A stretch of DNA of 13,296 bases from Acetofilamentum sp. (GCA_020722645.1 DYKL01000061.1:1-13296); one strand, 5' to 3'. Positions 1 to 8,753 are shown, counted from the first letter of the stretch. Notes: generated by a model from the sequence alone, not told the origin. Numbers and translations: made by a program.

Positions 1-175
1 AAATCAATTTGCTGAATATTAACGAATTACTTCAAAATATACCGAACTATTGATTGAAAAAATATTTATTTTTTTAGTATTGTTTCTAATGTTTATTTTT
101 TATAAAAAAAAACAAAAAATTATCTGTTATATAACAAAAAAATGTCTTTTTAAAAATATCAAAAAATTTCATTAA

Positions 176-3100
176 TCATTGACCAATAAGTATAAAAGAA
201 GACCAGAAAAATGGATGAGAATATTTTGATCCTATCATTTTCAACTTTGCTTTGTATAATGCTTCGCTATACGACACATTATTGTCAATTTTCGAATTAT
301 CCTGAAGCAAAATATCGTAAAAATTCGTCATCAACTCTGTTGTTGGTATATCGGCAACTTTCCACAAAGAAATTATGAGATTTTTTGCTCCGGCGTACAT
401 AAATGCTCTTGACAAACCAATTACACCTTCTCCTTTTGAATAAACGCCTCTTGCAGTTTCACACGCTGAAAGAGTTATCAAATCGGTTTTAAGAGTCATA
501 TTATAAATTTCCCCACTATACAAAATACCGTCTTCGATATTCATTTTGTCATTAGATAAAATCAAAGCAGATAACTCGGGATTTTCAAAATTTACAAATC
601 CGTGAGTTGCAATATGAATAATTGAAAAATTTTTGCTACCTAAAACGTTTTTAAGTAAATATTCATTTGCATTATTGTTTAACATCAGTTCTGAAGTAAA
701 ATTTTTAGTTTTGAAATTATTATCAATATTCTGTGCCTCTGTTTCGCTTCCCGGAATTGTTGAAATCTGATTATCATCAAAAAACTGTGGATTATCGGGT
801 TTAAAAATAGGAGCAATTGTCAGAATATCATCTCTTTGATACTTTGAATAATCTATTTTTTGAGTTTCAGTTAAAAGTGTGGCAGAGTATGAATAAGAAA
901 TATTATATTTTTTTATTAAAAATGGATATTCAGCATAATTTTTCAGTTCTCCGTCATATTTTTCAGTCAAAATTGCATCAAACGACAACGAACCAATTAT
1001 ATCGTCCGGTATTATTACCAATTTTTCGATTCTATCGGGAAGAATAAAAAAGAACAAACTTTCATACAAATTAAAAGCGGTTTCCTGATATTTTTTTATA
1101 TCATTTTCCTGATAAGATAAAATAGCTTCGTTATATTCTTTTATTGTTTTTCTGTCATTATCATTAAATTCAGACATAAAAATTTGTGTTTGGTCATCAA
1201 TAATAATAAATGCAAAAATGCTAACTGGAGTCATATAATAATTTATTATAGCAGTATTTTCGTCTAAATTTTTCTTAATGTCTGAAATAGTGGTTAATTT
1301 TATGTTAAATTTAGCGTTGTAATATGCCGGATAATCTTTCTGGTAAACTGCAATTATTTCCTGATATCTGGTGTTTTCTTCAAACAACAGTTTTCTGTAA
1401 AAATTAGCTTCTTCGTTTGATGTAGCTTCTGCAATTTTTTGGTTATAGCTGTTAATATTGTTTTTTATCCATTGTTCTATTTTCAATAAACTATCAGGGA
1501 CATTCGCAAAATTTTCGGCTTTTGAATCAACTATTGCTTGTAAAAGGCTTGATGTTTTATTTCTTTCAGTAAAATAAAATATTCTTTCCAGATTCTCATC
1601 TGTAGGATACTTTTGATATATACTGTAACTAATCTCAACTGCATAATCAAAAACATTGGCGATTTCGCTGTTCAACCTTATTTTATCTTCGTGCGAAAAC
1701 AAAGACTTTCTGAGGTCTGTAATCAGAGTATCGCATAAATATATATTTTCCATGGCTTTGTTGAGGAACTCAAAATTATTTTGTTGCTTGAACATATAAT
1801 AATAAACTTTTACTTTCCCGTTAATGGCTTCCAGATGTTTGATACCATCGTAGAAATCATTTAAAGGAGGATTTTGATTATAGTCATAGTTTTTGAAAAA
1901 TTTTGAATTAGCCACAAGACTTTTTTGGAAATATTGTAGTGATTGTTCAATATCTCCCTTTGAAAAATAAATATTTGCCATATTTAATAAGGGATTGACC
2001 AAATTAGGATTATGTTCTCCATACAATTTTGTGAGAATATCTATCGATTTGTTGTAATTGTTTATAGCCTCAACAGTATCTTGCTTATCTCTGTAAACAC
2101 TACCTAAATTAGAGTATATTACCGCAATCTGAAAATTATTTTCGTTTCCTGTTTTACGTCTGACGTCTAATGCTTTGTTGAAAAAAATTTCTGCATTTGT
2201 ATAATTTCCCTGTTTAAGACATACTAAGCCGATATTATTATACAAACCTGCAAGTTCAGGATTTTCTTCAAATTTTTTTTCAAAAATTTTTGTTGCCAAA
2301 AAGTAGTATTGCAACGCATATTCATAATTTTCTGTGTCGTTATAGATATTGCCGAGATTTATGTAATTAACAGCAATTTTGTATGAATCTTCACCATAAA
2401 TCTGTGTATAAATGTTATTTGATTTAAGCAGATAATCTTCTGCTGTTTTGTATTCTCCTTTTACTATATATGCATTTCCAAGACCACCATAAGCTTCGGC
2501 AACTTCCGGTGTGTTTTCTCCTCTTGTTGAACTGACAATTTCAATAACCCTGTTTTTCATTTCAATAGCTTCATCATAACGCCCCAAGGTAATGTAAAGA
2601 TTTGACAGGTTGATAAATGCAGTTGGCAATAATTCGCTGTTTTCCCCCTGAACCATTTTTATGATTGAAATATTTTTTTCGTAATAATAAATGGCACTGT
2701 CAATTTCTCCTGTTTGTGAATAAATCAAAGCCAAATCGTTCATATTCATAGCTGCTTCTATTGATTCTTCTCCAAAAAGTTCAATTTTTATACTCAGGGC
2801 TTTTGACATAAATATTTTTGCCGCATCTATTTCTAACCCAATGTATGCTATTCTGCCTTTCAAACTGTAAATGTGTGCAACAACTTTTGACTTTTCCGTA
2901 AAATTTTCAATAGCAACAGGCAAAATTTCGTCTAATTTTACGGCGGCTTCTTTCACTTCACTGATATTGATAAGTAACTCAGATAGAGACAGTTCCGAAA
3001 TTACATAGTTAGCCATTTGACCTTCTTTTTTGAATATCGAAGACGCTTTGTTATAGCATTCTTTTGCTTGTTCGAAATTATTTTCTGCTGTATATTTTTT

Positions 3101-3193
3101 TGCCAGATTAAAATTTTCTGTTGCAACTTCGATTTGTCCGAAAAAATTTGTTGCAAAAAAGCAGATAGATAATAATAATACTAATTTTTTCAT
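176..3193 (-). CDS. Exported TPR-CHAT (caspase-like) protein
   Basis: This 1005-residue protein begins with a signal peptide (basic MKK, hydrophobic core to about residue 18, likely cleavage just before Gln20), so it should be exported to the periplasm or cell surface. Residues about 24-440 form some ten tetratricopeptide repeats with a 40-44 residue period, like the kinesin-light-chain type (motifs such as LGNAYIVKGEYKTAEDY). A helical linker follows to about residue 640. The C-terminal CHAT domain (caspase HetF associated with TPRs) shows HIATHG with His864 and LSACETA with Cys911, the expected catalytic dyad, and ends in the usual FWSSFILIG segment. CHAT proteins are clan CD cysteine peptidases that usually cut substrates recognised through their repeats; the substrate here is unknown. 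It lies 54 nt downstream of xerD on the same strand, and I saw no Bacteroidota promoter box in that gap, so read-through is possible. Its ATG starts exactly at the signal peptide. Family assignment is firm; active proteolysis is inferred. Confidence 0.93.
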   Translation of the reverse strand: MKKLVLLLSICFFATNFFGQIEVATENFNLAKKYTAENNFEQAKECYNKASSIFKKEGQMANYVISELSLSELLINISEVKEAAVKLDEILPVAIENFTEKSKVVAHIYSLKGRIAYIGLEIDAAKIFMSKALSIKIELFGEESIEAAMNMNDLALIYSQTGEIDSAIYYYEKNISIIKMVQGENSELLPTAFINLSNLYITLGRYDEAIEMKNRVIEIVSSTRGENTPEVAEAYGGLGNAYIVKGEYKTAEDYLLKSNNIYTQIYGEDSYKIAVNYINLGNIYNDTENYEYALQYYFLATKIFEKKFEENPELAGLYNNIGLVCLKQGNYTNAEIFFNKALDVRRKTGNENNFQIAVIYSNLGSVYRDKQDTVEAINNYNKSIDILTKLYGEHNPNLVNPLLNMANIYFSKGDIEQSLQYFQKSLVANSKFFKNYDYNQNPPLNDFYDGIKHLEAINGKVKVYYYMFKQQNNFEFLNKAMENIYLCDTLITDLRKSLFSHEDKIRLNSEIANVFDYAVEISYSIYQKYPTDENLERIFYFTERNKTSSLLQAIVDSKAENFANVPDSLLKIEQWIKNNINSYNQKIAEATSNEEANFYRKLLFEENTRYQEIIAVYQKDYPAYYNAKFNIKLTTISDIKKNLDENTAIINYYMTPVSIFAFIIIDDQTQIFMSEFNDNDRKTIKEYNEAILSYQENDIKKYQETAFNLYESLFFFILPDRIEKLVIIPDDIIGSLSFDAILTEKYDGELKNYAEYPFLIKKYNISYSYSATLLTETQKIDYSKYQRDDILTIAPIFKPDNPQFFDDNQISTIPGSETEAQNIDNNFKTKNFTSELMLNNNANEYLLKNVLGSKNFSIIHIATHGFVNFENPELSALILSNDKMNIEDGILYSGEIYNMTLKTDLITLSACETARGVYSKGEGVIGLSRAFMYAGAKNLIISLWKVADIPTTELMTNFYDILLQDNSKIDNNVSYSEALYKAKLKMIGSKYSHPFFWSSFILIGQ

Positions 3194-3247
3194 AAATTTC
3201 TATGTTTGTTTTGTTTTAAAAAAGTATAATATAAAGTTAATTAATCA

Positions 3248-4156
3248 TTACCTCTTAGCTCTCGGATGAAATGAAATTATCGTATCTCTGAGATATGACT
3301 GGTCAATATGTGTATAAATTTCAGTAGTGGTTATTGATTCGTGCCCCAGCATTTCCTGAACTGCTCTTAAATCAGCACCACCTTCAACTAAATGAGTTGC
3401 AAAAGAATGTCTGAAAGTGTGAGGACTTACGTTTTTCTGTATTCCTGATTTTTCAGCCAACTCTTTGATAATCATAAAAATCATATTTCTGCTAAGTTTT
3501 GCTCCTCGTCTGTTTAAAAATAAAAAATCTTCGTATTTTTTCTGAATATCAATGGTTTTTCGATATGAATTAAAATAAACAGATATTTTTTCCATTGCTT
3601 TTTGACTAATTGGAACTAATCTTTGTTTGTCACCTTTGCCAACAACTCTGATAAAAGATTCATCAAAAAACAAATTTGAAATTTTCAAGTCTGTTGCTTC
3701 GCTAACTCTAAGACCGCAACTGTACATTGTTTCAATAATAGCATAGTTTCTGTGACCTTCGGGTTTACTTAAATCAATTTGTTCCAAAATTAAATCAATT
3801 TCTTCGACTGATAAAACATCCGGAATTTTCCTGCTTAATCTTGGTGTTTCCAAATTTTCAGCAGGATTTTTTTTCAAATAATCACTATGAAGTAGAAATT
3901 TATAAAAAGAACGGATTCCTGAAATCATTCTTGCCTGTGTTGTCTGACTGATGCCAAGTTGTGCCATATAAATGACAAATTCTTCTAAATGTTTTGTATG
4001 AATAAACTGTGGTTGAATTTGTATATTCCTTATATCGGTTATATATTCATACAATTTTCGTAAATCATTCAAATAAGCATCAATTGAATTTTCAGACAGA
4101 CCTTTTTCAAGCTTCAGAAATGATTTGTAATTTTCTATTTGATTTTTCCATTCCAA
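3248..4156 (-). CDS. xerD: Tyrosine recombinase XerD
   Basis: This 302-residue integrase-family recombinase has the SAM-like N-terminal DNA-binding domain (about 1-95) and the catalytic domain (about 110-295). All six active-site residues are visible: Arg150 (SCGLRVSEA), Lys174 (GKGDKQR), His246 and Arg249 (HTFRHSFATHL), His272 (LGHESITTTEIY) and the nucleophile Tyr281. From memory, these are each two residues beyond the E. coli XerD positions, which with the length supports a Xer protein rather than a mobile-element integrase. Xer recombinases resolve chromosome dimers at dif during division. The start is TTG (minus-strand codon at 4156-4154): a stop codon lies two codons upstream, the next in-frame ATG is residue 64, and the family N terminus (WxxxIxxYxxxLxLEKGLSxNSI) is present from residue 3. 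It is divergent from ileS. No -7 box for it was found in the 177-nt gap. XerC is the main alternative name. Confidence 0.93.
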   Translation of the reverse strand: MEWKNQIENYKSFLKLEKGLSENSIDAYLNDLRKLYEYITDIRNIQIQPQFIHTKHLEEFVIYMAQLGISQTTQARMISGIRSFYKFLLHSDYLKKNPAENLETPRLSRKIPDVLSVEEIDLILEQIDLSKPEGHRNYAIIETMYSCGLRVSEATDLKISNLFFDESFIRVVGKGDKQRLVPISQKAMEKISVYFNSYRKTIDIQKKYEDFLFLNRRGAKLSRNMIFMIIKELAEKSGIQKNVSPHTFRHSFATHLVEGGADLRAVQEMLGHESITTTEIYTHIDQSYLRDTIISFHPRAKR

Positions 4157-4200
4157 GACTTATTGTATTTGTGTTGTTGATAAATTAAAACATTAAAAAA

Positions 4201-4231
4201 TTTTATAAAGTCGGAAAATAAATTATCTTTG
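4201..4231 (+). promoter_or_regulatory. Probable Bacteroidota-type promoter for the ileS operon
   Basis: Positions 4224-4231 read TATCTTTG, an exact match to the Bacteroidota -7 consensus TAnnTTTG. Exactly 19 nt further upstream, 4201-4204 reads TTTT, three of four bases of the -33 element TTTG. This would put transcription start near 4236-4240 and leave an AT-rich leader of about 95 nt before the ileS ATG. The match is good, but AT-rich DNA produces such boxes by chance. Confidence 0.6.
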
Positions 4232-4236
4232 CAAAC

Positions 4237-4260
4237 TTAAATTAAAAGCTTTAAATTTAA
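4237..4260. repeat. 24-bp near-perfect palindrome at the predicted ileS transcription start
   Basis: The two 12-nt halves, TTAAATTAAAAG and CTTTAAATTTAA, are inverted copies with one mismatched pair (A4244 against A4253). The centre is an AAAGCTTT palindrome at 4245-4252. It starts about 5 nt after the -7 box, where either a repressor site or a 5'-end RNA stem could sit. AT-rich composition makes chance palindromes more likely, so function is only a suggestion. Confidence 0.35.
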
Positions 4261-4333
4261 AAAATTTATTGATAATAATTTGATTACAAACAACTTACAA
4301 AAAAAACGAAAAGTATATTAAACAAATTTAAAG

Positions 4334-7300
4334 ATGAAATTTGCAGAACATAAAGGATTAAACCTTTCGCAAGTCAGTAGCGAAATTACAGAATTTTGGA
4401 AAGAAAACAAAACTTTTCAAAAAAGTTTAGAATTACGTAAGAATAATACACCTTATATTTTTTACGAAGGACCTCCGTCTGCAAACGGAATGCCGGGTAT
4501 TCACCATACAATTTCACGTGCTATTAAAGATTTGTTTTGCAGATACCAAACAATGAAGGGGCATCTTGTTGAGCGTAAAGCCGGATGGGACACTCACGGA
4601 TTGCCGGTTGAGATTTCGGTTGAAAAAAATCTGGGCATTACAAAAGACGATATTGGTGTTAAAATTTCAATTGAAGAATACAACAAAACTTGTCGTAAAG
4701 AAGTTATGAAATATCAGGACAAGTTTGAAGAATTGACCGATTTGATGGGTTATTGGCTCGATATGGACAACCCATATATTACTTATGACCACAAGTATAT
4801 TGAAACTCTTTGGTGGGCTTTGAAAGTTTTATACAAAAAAGGATTATTGTACAAAGGTTATACAATTCAACCTTATTCACCGGCTGCCGGAACAGGATTA
4901 AGTTCTCACGAATTAAATCAACCAGGCTGCTACAGAGATGTTAAAGACAATACGGCTACTGTTCTTTTTAAGCTCGTCAGAAACGAAAAATCGGAATTTT
5001 TATATTCAAAAGTTGATAAAGATATAAATGTAATGGCTTGGACTACAACTCCCTGGACATTACTTTCAAATACAGCACTTGCCGTTGGTGCAGAAATTGA
5101 TTATCAATTAATTAAAACATACAATCCTTATTCTGCTGAAATCATATACGTTATTCTGGCTAAAGAACTGATTGCAAGTTATTTCGACACAAATACTGAA
5201 AATCAATTTGAGCAATTCGAAAAAGGTTCAAAAAAGATTCCTTTTGTTGTAATTGACGAATTTAAAGGCAACCAATTACAGGATTTAAGATACGAACAGC
5301 TTCTTCCTTATCAGCAACCGGAAGATGGTGATGCTTTCAGGGTTATAACAGGTGATTTTGTTTCTACCGAAGACGGAACAGGTGTTGTTCATATTGCACC
5401 AAGTTTCGGAGCAGATGATTACAGAGTCTCAAAACAACACGGAATTGGTTCATTAACACTTGTGAACAAAAAGGGGAAATTTGTTGACGGCGTTGGTGAA
5501 TTCAGCGGTAGATTTGTAAGAGCTGAATATACAGAAGACAACCAAGATGTTAACATTGATATTATTGTCAAATTAAAACACGAGGGTAAATTATTCAAAT
5601 CAGAAAAATACGAACACTCATACCCTCATTGCTGGCGAACTGACAAGCCAATAATTTATTTTCCGCTTGATTCGTGGTTTATCAGAACTACTGCGGTTAA
5701 AGAAAGGATGATTGAACTCAACCAAACAATAAACTGGCAACCTAAATCAACAGGCGAAGGTCGTTTTGGTGAATGGCTTAATAATATGGTAGATTGGAAC
5801 TTATCTCGTTCTCGTTTTTGGGGAACTCCACTACCAATATGGCGAACAGAAGACCGAACCGAAGAAATCTGCATAGGTTCTTTTGAAGAATTGAAAATTG
5901 AAGTTAAAAAATCGTTCGAAGCAGGTTTTATGAAAGAAAATCCGCTTGAAAGTTTTGAAGTAGGTAATTTTTCAAAAGAAAACTACAATAAATTTGACCC
6001 GCACAGACCTTATGTAGATAACATAGTACTTGTTTCAGCATCAGGTAAAAAAATGTTCAGAGAACCTGATTTAATTGATGTGTGGTTCGATTCAGGAGCA
6101 ATGCCTATCGCCCAGTTGCATTATCCCTTCGAAAACGAAGAGGCTTTTAAACATAATTTTCCGGGTGATTTCATTTCAGAAGGAGTTGACCAGACACGCG
6201 GTTGGTTTTACACTTTGCACGCAATAGCAACAATGCTATTTGATAATGTAGCAGTAAAAAACATTCTTTCTCACGGTTTAATCCTTGATGAAAAAGGTGA
6301 AAAAATGTCAAAAAGAAAAGGAAATGTAATTGACCCTTTTATAATTTTTTCAAAATACGGAGGCGATTCTGTACGTTGGTATTTGCTGACAAATAGTGCT
6401 CCTTGGGAAGGAATTAAATTCAGTAACGAAGGAGTTGAAGAGATAATACGTAAATTATTCGGTACATTATATAATACATATTCATTTTTTGCTTTGTATG
6501 CAAATGTTGATAATTTTACTTATTCTGAAGCAGAAATACCTGTCGCAAAAAGACCGGAAATTGACCGTTGGATTTTATCATTATTAAATACCTTGGTTAA
6601 AGAAGTTACTGAAAACTATAATGAATATCATCCTACAAAAGCCGGAAGAGCAATAAACGATTTTGTAATAGACAATTTAAGTAACTGGTACGTAAGACTA
6701 AATCGTAAACGTTTTTGGGGCGGAGAATACAATGAAGACAAAATTGCTGCATATCAGACACTTTATACGTGTTTGATAACAGTTGCCCAATTAATGGCAC
6801 CTATTGCACCTTTCTACTCCGAAAGATTATTTTTGGACTTGAATAAAGTTACCAAAAAAATTAATGCAGAATCAATTCATTTATCGGATTTTCCGACGGT
6901 AAAAGAAGGATTGACAGATAAAAATCTGGAAGAAAAAATGTTTTTTGCACAAAAAATTTCTTCTATGGCATTATCTTTGAGACGTACTGCAAAAATAAAA
7001 GTTAGACAACCACTTCAAAAAATGATGGTACCGGTGTTAGATGAAAATACCGAAAACCAAATAGAAACAATTAAAAATATTATTTTAACAGAAGTAAATA
7101 TAAAAGAAATTGATTTACTTAAAGATTCAAACGGTATTGTTGTAAAACAAGTAAAACCGAATTTCAAAGTTCTTGGAAAAAAACTCGGAAAAAATATGAA
7201 AGTTGTTGCAAATATGCTCACCGAACTTAAACCAAATGAAATAGCATCATTTGAACAACTTGGCAAATGGCAAACGAATATCAATGGAGAAGAAATTGTT

Positions 7301-7663
7301 GTTTTAACCGAAGAAGTTGAAATTATCTCCAAAGATATACCCGGTTGGTTAGTAACAACAGACGGCAAATTTACAGTTGCTCTTGATATTACTATCACAG
7401 ACGAGCTAAAAAAAGAAGGTTTTGCCCGCGAATTAATCAATAAAATACAAAATCACAGAAAAGACAATAATTTTGAAGTAACCGACAAAATTATTATCTC
7501 TATTTCATCTGGCAGGGAAGTGCTTGAAGCAGTTGAAAGTTTTTACGAATATATTTCAACTCAAACCCTTGCCGAAAAAATAAACATCAGCGACAATATC
7601 CAAGATGGCTCGGAATTTGACATAAATGGTATTGCTGCATTAGTTAATATTAAAAAAATCTAA
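4334..7663 (+). CDS. ileS: Isoleucyl-tRNA synthetase, type 2 (IleRS2-like)
   Basis: This cytoplasmic class Ia synthetase charges tRNA-Ile with isoleucine. At 1109 residues it has the length of the eukaryote-like type-2 enzymes, and I see no C-terminal cysteine cluster like the zinc-binding tail of type-1 enzymes. The class signature lies in NGMPGIHHTI: residues 55-58 are GIHH where HxGH is canonical, so the first and third positions are exchanged. Next come GWDTHGLPVE, the CP1 editing domain (WTTTPW at 236-241; GTGVVHIAPSFGADD at 348-362, including the conserved aspartates), DVWFDSG, DQTRGWFYTLH and the second signature KMSKR at 657-661. An anticodon-binding helical domain follows, with LSNWYVRLNRKRFW, and then a variable tail. 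It is the first gene of an operon, preceded by a good -7 box, and the DksA-like gene follows after 5 nt. The frame is unbroken. Type-2 enzymes tolerate mupirocin; the altered signature suggests very strong resistance. Confidence 0.97.
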   Translation: MKFAEHKGLNLSQVSSEITEFWKENKTFQKSLELRKNNTPYIFYEGPPSANGMPGIHHTISRAIKDLFCRYQTMKGHLVERKAGWDTHGLPVEISVEKNLGITKDDIGVKISIEEYNKTCRKEVMKYQDKFEELTDLMGYWLDMDNPYITYDHKYIETLWWALKVLYKKGLLYKGYTIQPYSPAAGTGLSSHELNQPGCYRDVKDNTATVLFKLVRNEKSEFLYSKVDKDINVMAWTTTPWTLLSNTALAVGAEIDYQLIKTYNPYSAEIIYVILAKELIASYFDTNTENQFEQFEKGSKKIPFVVIDEFKGNQLQDLRYEQLLPYQQPEDGDAFRVITGDFVSTEDGTGVVHIAPSFGADDYRVSKQHGIGSLTLVNKKGKFVDGVGEFSGRFVRAEYTEDNQDVNIDIIVKLKHEGKLFKSEKYEHSYPHCWRTDKPIIYFPLDSWFIRTTAVKERMIELNQTINWQPKSTGEGRFGEWLNNMVDWNLSRSRFWGTPLPIWRTEDRTEEICIGSFEELKIEVKKSFEAGFMKENPLESFEVGNFSKENYNKFDPHRPYVDNIVLVSASGKKMFREPDLIDVWFDSGAMPIAQLHYPFENEEAFKHNFPGDFISEGVDQTRGWFYTLHAIATMLFDNVAVKNILSHGLILDEKGEKMSKRKGNVIDPFIIFSKYGGDSVRWYLLTNSAPWEGIKFSNEGVEEIIRKLFGTLYNTYSFFALYANVDNFTYSEAEIPVAKRPEIDRWILSLLNTLVKEVTENYNEYHPTKAGRAINDFVIDNLSNWYVRLNRKRFWGGEYNEDKIAAYQTLYTCLITVAQLMAPIAPFYSERLFLDLNKVTKKINAESIHLSDFPTVKEGLTDKNLEEKMFFAQKISSMALSLRRTAKIKVRQPLQKMMVPVLDENTENQIETIKNIILTEVNIKEIDLLKDSNGIVVKQVKPNFKVLGKKLGKNMKVVANMLTELKPNEIASFEQLGKWQTNINGEEIVVLTEEVEIISKDIPGWLVTTDGKFTVALDITITDELKKEGFARELINKIQNHRKDNNFEVTDKIIISISSGREVLEAVESFYEYISTQTLAEKINISDNIQDGSEFDINGIAALVNIKKI

Positions 7664-7668
7664 AAGCT

Positions 7669-8067
7669 ATGGAAAAGATAACAGAAAAAACACGTTATTC
7701 TGACGAAGAATTGCAAGAATTTAAAAAAATTATCTTAGAAAAATTGGAATTAGCAAAAGAAAGTTACGAAATGTATTCCAGCATTTTGAACCACAACGGA
7801 GATAATTCTGACGAAGATACTGCACCTATTTACAAAGGTATAGATGATGGTGTAGTTGATATGACCAGAGAAGAAGCCGCAAGACTTGCTCAACGTCAGC
7901 TTAAATTCATCAGAAATCTTGAAAAAGCTCTAATTCGTATAGAAAATAAAACATACGGTATTTGCCGAAAAACAGGAAAACTTATTTCAAAAGAGAGACT
8001 TAAAGTTGTTCCTCACGCAACTTTAAGCATCGAAGCAAAATTAAGCAGAGAAGGCGAAGATTTATAA
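7669..8067 (+). CDS. TraR/DksA-family regulator with a degenerate zinc finger
   Basis: This 132-residue protein has an N-terminal helical, coiled-coil-like region (about 10-90) and a C-terminal motif resembling the DksA zinc finger (YGICRKTGKLISKERL, then VPHATLSIEAK). Only Cys99 remains of the usual four cysteines; the other places are Thr102, Ser120 and Ala123, so zinc binding through the standard four-cysteine site is not possible. The loop between the helices contains NSDEDTA (46-52), which resembles the DxxDxA tip that DksA inserts into the RNA polymerase secondary channel, with Ser in place of the first Asp. DksA-type proteins modulate transcription with ppGpp under starvation. From memory this cysteine-poor form is common in Bacteroidota, so it is probably a lineage trait rather than decay. 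It lies 5 nt after ileS and 11 nt before lspA and should be co-transcribed with both. Family assignment is firm; a DksA-like mechanism is inferred. Confidence 0.9.
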   Translation: MEKITEKTRYSDEELQEFKKIILEKLELAKESYEMYSSILNHNGDNSDEDTAPIYKGIDDGVVDMTREEAARLAQRQLKFIRNLEKALIRIENKTYGICRKTGKLISKERLKVVPHATLSIEAKLSREGEDL

Positions 8068-8078
8068 AAAGACTTTTT

Positions 8079-8753
8079 ATGAATAAAAATCTTAAATGGG
8101 CAATTGTTCTTGTTTTAGTTGTTCTTATAATTGACCAGATTCTGAAAATATGGATTAAAACCAATATGGTAATCGGCGAAAACAGCTATATTGACTGGGG
8201 TTGGAAAATAAAATGGGCTCAAATTCTTTTTGTCGAAAACAGAGGTATGGCATTTGGAATGGAATTGCCTTTTGATTCAGGTAAAATTATTTTAACCAGC
8301 ATTCGTTTGATTGTCATAACTTTTATTGGAATTTACATTTATAAAAACACAAAAAAGAATCTCCCTATAGGATTTATTCTTACACTTTCGATGATTTTTG
8401 CAGGTGCTTTGGGAAATCTCATAGACAGTATGTTTTATGGTTTAATCTTTGAACAAAGCAGCTACGGTAATGTTGCTCCTGCATCATTCGTCCCTATTGG
8501 TCAGGGATACGCTGGCTTTATGCATGGCAAAGTTGTAGATATGTTCTATTTCCCGTTATTTTCATTAAAATTTCCTCCTAATTTTCCATTATGGGGTGGC
8601 AAAACATTCAATTTTTTTGAACCTGTTTTTAATGTTGCTGACTCGATGATTACTGTCGGGGTATTTATTTTATTGTTTTTTGGCAATCGTTGGTTTAAAA
8701 AAGTACAGGAAATAGAACTTTCCAGCAAACAAAAAAAGACAAAAGAGCAATAA
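8079..8753 (+). CDS. lspA: Lipoprotein signal peptidase (signal peptidase II)
   Basis: LspA is an inner-membrane aspartic peptidase that removes the signal peptide from prolipoproteins after lipid is added to the lipobox cysteine. This 224-residue protein has about four membrane segments (roughly 7-24, 70-90, 97-115 and 187-203). The two catalytic aspartates are visible: Asp116 in GNLIDSMFYG and Asp188 in FNVADSM. Other family marks are DQILK near residue 20 and FVENRGMAFGM at 51-61. It is longer than the roughly 160-170 residues of proteobacterial LspA because of an extended loop (about 121-180) between the aspartates, containing the conserved GKVVDMF segment. Ser replaces the usual Arg after Asp116, which I believe is normal in this phylum. 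It lies 11 nt after the DksA-like gene and 18 nt before rfbC, as the third gene of the ileS operon. The lysine-rich C-terminal tail should be cytoplasmic. Confidence 0.95.
   Translation: MNKNLKWAIVLVLVVLIIDQILKIWIKTNMVIGENSYIDWGWKIKWAQILFVENRGMAFGMELPFDSGKIILTSIRLIVITFIGIYIYKNTKKNLPIGFILTLSMIFAGALGNLIDSMFYGLIFEQSSYGNVAPASFVPIGQGYAGFMHGKVVDMFYFPLFSLKFPPNFPLWGGKTFNFFEPVFNVADSMITVGVFILLFFGNRWFKKVQEIELSSKQKKTKEQ

Noticed and set aside
1..53. Possible C-terminal end of a plus-strand gene entering from the left edge
   Set aside because: One plus-strand frame is open from base 3 to a TGA at 51-53 (16 codons) and another is open from base 2 to a TAA at 20-22. Both are too short to tell a gene end from chance.
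125..136. 12-bp palindrome TGTTATATAACA downstream of the TPR-CHAT gene, near T-rich minus-strand sequence
   Set aside because: With a minimum loop the hairpin has only about four pairs, and the surrounding DNA is nearly all A/T, so a terminator call is not justified.
817..1047. 76-codon open frame on the plus strand inside the TPR-CHAT gene
   Set aside because: It lies antisense to conserved CHAT-domain coding sequence and resembles no family; it is a shadow of the real gene.
3248..4156. Integrase of a mobile element, with the TPR-CHAT gene as cargo
   Set aside because: Length, active-site spacing and motifs fit a housekeeping XerD. No attachment-site repeats, tRNA or other mobile genes are present.
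7015..7440. 141-codon open frame antisense to the end of ileS
   Set aside because: It is serine- and phenylalanine-rich low-complexity translation opposite an intact ileS, with no recognisable domain.
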